Of a stretch of DNA of 5,631 nucleotides, positions 5,031 to 5,631 are shown piece after piece. Origin of the DNA: Candidatus Avipropionibacterium avicola (GTDB lineage Bacteria; Actinomycetota; Actinomycetes; Propionibacteriales; Propionibacteriaceae); contig DVLP01000329.1 of the NCBI GenBank assembly GCA_018715445.1, positions 1 to 5,631 on the forward strand. Reading direction: 5' to 3'. Below the pieces are notes generated by a model. That model was given only the letters and a program-made list of their open reading frames with translations. It ran no database searches and was not told the DNA's origin. The stretch's first letter is position 1, and every line of letters starts with the position of its first letter. Both the position numbers and the translations under genes were made by a program.

Positions 5031-5631
5031 GGAGCCGTCACCACACCGGCCCGGAGGACGAGCAGCTCGCGGGCGATCCCGAGCTCGAGTGCTCGCCGCA
5101 GTCGTGCGGTGATCCCCTCGGTCAGTCGCGAGCCACCGAACACCCGGCAGGTCTCGCGCAGCAGTTCGTCCACACCGATCCCCATCGCGCTGCGCGCCAG
5201 GTCGGCCATGGCGTTGCTGATCTCGCGCAGGACGACATCGTCGAGGGGGCGATCCTTCGTGGGGCCGTCCCAGCGCCGATATCCCTGCCAGGTCGACGGA
5301 TCCAGGCCCGTGGGCCACAGGAATGACTCCTCGGGGTCACGACCGAGATCACCGGGGACGTGTTTGAGCACCTCCGCCATCCGGGCCCCGGAGAGTCGGC
5401 TCAGATCGTACGAGTTCACGAACAGTCGCGCCATCCGTTCGGGCCGGACCGGGCCCTCGGCGTCGACGATCGCGGTGATGAGTTCGCCGGCCCGGCCACG
5501 ATCGGCGAGGACCTGCTCCAGCTGGTGACGGGTGCCCAGGACGGTGACCCGGTAGCCGGTGAAGTCACTGACCAGGTCGTCGCCCTCGTGGGAGAGGTCG
5601 ATGGGCCCCTCGACGGGCTCGGGGGTCGGAT
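5027..5631 (-). CDS. C-terminal part of a DUF3320-type, helicase-related protein (partial)
   Basis: Two hundred residues up to the stop at 5027 are visible; the gene continues past the right edge and whole codons begin at 5629. The segment with AIVDAEGPVRPERMARLF (53-70), LSRLSGARMAEVL (76-88), SFLWPTGLDP (101-110), then RPLDDVVLREISNAMADLAR (125-144) and RETCRVFGGSRLTEGI (156-171) matches what I know of the DUF3320 domain. That domain usually closes large proteins with DUF4011, a superfamily 1 helicase core and a Vsr-like nuclease domain, which act on DNA. None of those domains is in the window, so the catalytic parts are inferred from family architecture. The leading residues PTPEPVEGP come from dispersed repeat copy 2 and probably lie in a linker before the DUF3320 domain. 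The stop overlaps the start of the glycosylase gene. Confidence 0.72.
   Translation of the reverse strand, partial: PTPEPVEGPIDLSHEGDDLVSDFTGYRVTVLGTRHQLEQVLADRGRAGELITAIVDAEGPVRPERMARLFVNSYDLSRLSGARMAEVLKHVPGDLGRDPEESFLWPTGLDPSTWQGYRRWDGPTKDRPLDDVVLREISNAMADLARSAMGIGVDELLRETCRVFGGSRLTEGITARLRRALELGIARELLVLRAGVVTAP
5603..5629. repeat. Short dispersed repeat, copy 2 (inside a coding region)
   Basis: This matches copy 1 at 121-147 in 26 of 27 positions and has the same orientation. Here it is translated on the minus strand as PTPEPVEGP at the start of the visible part of the DUF3320-type protein. A similar PEPVEG peptide is, from memory, frequent in actinobacterial proteins that carry this kind of repeat. 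Its right boundary is uncertain because the window ends two bases later. Confidence 0.7.

Noticed and set aside
5031..5318. N-terminal extension of the glycosylase up to a start at 5318
   Set aside because: This stretch is the other frame of the DUF3320-type gene; its translation is Arg-rich and unlike a protein domain, and the GTG at 5030 gives the normal family length.
4710..5528. Plus-strand open frame opposite the glycosylase and helicase genes
   Set aside because: It spans the boundary of two well-supported minus-strand genes and encodes a Ser/Arg/Pro-rich sequence of no known family.

Overview
The window is very GC-rich, with G/C-dominated third codon positions, GTG starts and tightly packed genes. 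This suggests an actinobacterium (Actinomycetota), perhaps of the Propionibacteriales/Micrococcales type. That placement is an inference from composition, from the AlkA-like family and from a short dispersed repeat; no taxonomic marker is present.

The layout is two gene blocks that meet tail to tail. The plus-strand block (about 1-2823) has the last codons of an AraC/XylS-type regulator, an 81-nt gap holding a short dispersed repeat and G-rich runs, a cytoplasmic GH36-like (melibiase) alpha-galactosidase of 661 aa, and a 217-aa PIG-L/LmbE-type zinc deacetylase. The deacetylase start codon overlaps the stop of the glycosidase (TGATG). The minus-strand block, read from the right edge leftwards, has the C-terminus of a large DUF3320-type helicase-related protein, an AlkA-like HhH-GPD DNA glycosylase coupled to it by a GTGA overlap, and, after 34 nt, a DadA-like FAD-dependent amine/D-amino-acid oxidoreductase. 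The two blocks converge with an 11-nt overlap of coding ends (2813-2823).

The plus-strand pair looks like an intracellular glycan-processing unit under a carbohydrate-type AraC regulator. A deacetylase made in step with a GH36-type enzyme raises the possibility of N-deacetylation followed by hydrolysis of an amino sugar, but this is a hypothesis only. The minus-strand helicase/glycosylase pair looks like a DNA repair or genome-defence unit. The oxidoreductase behind it probably has its own promoter in the short gap, so it need not share that function.

There are no RNA genes, insertion sequences or CRISPR arrays that I can see, and no gene-free stretch longer than 81 nt. The points most worth a second look are the glycosidase/deacetylase pairing, the helicase/glycosylase coupling, an Arg in place of the usual Gly in the glycosylase hairpin, and the repeat that lies in a non-coding gap at one end and in frame inside a gene at the other.
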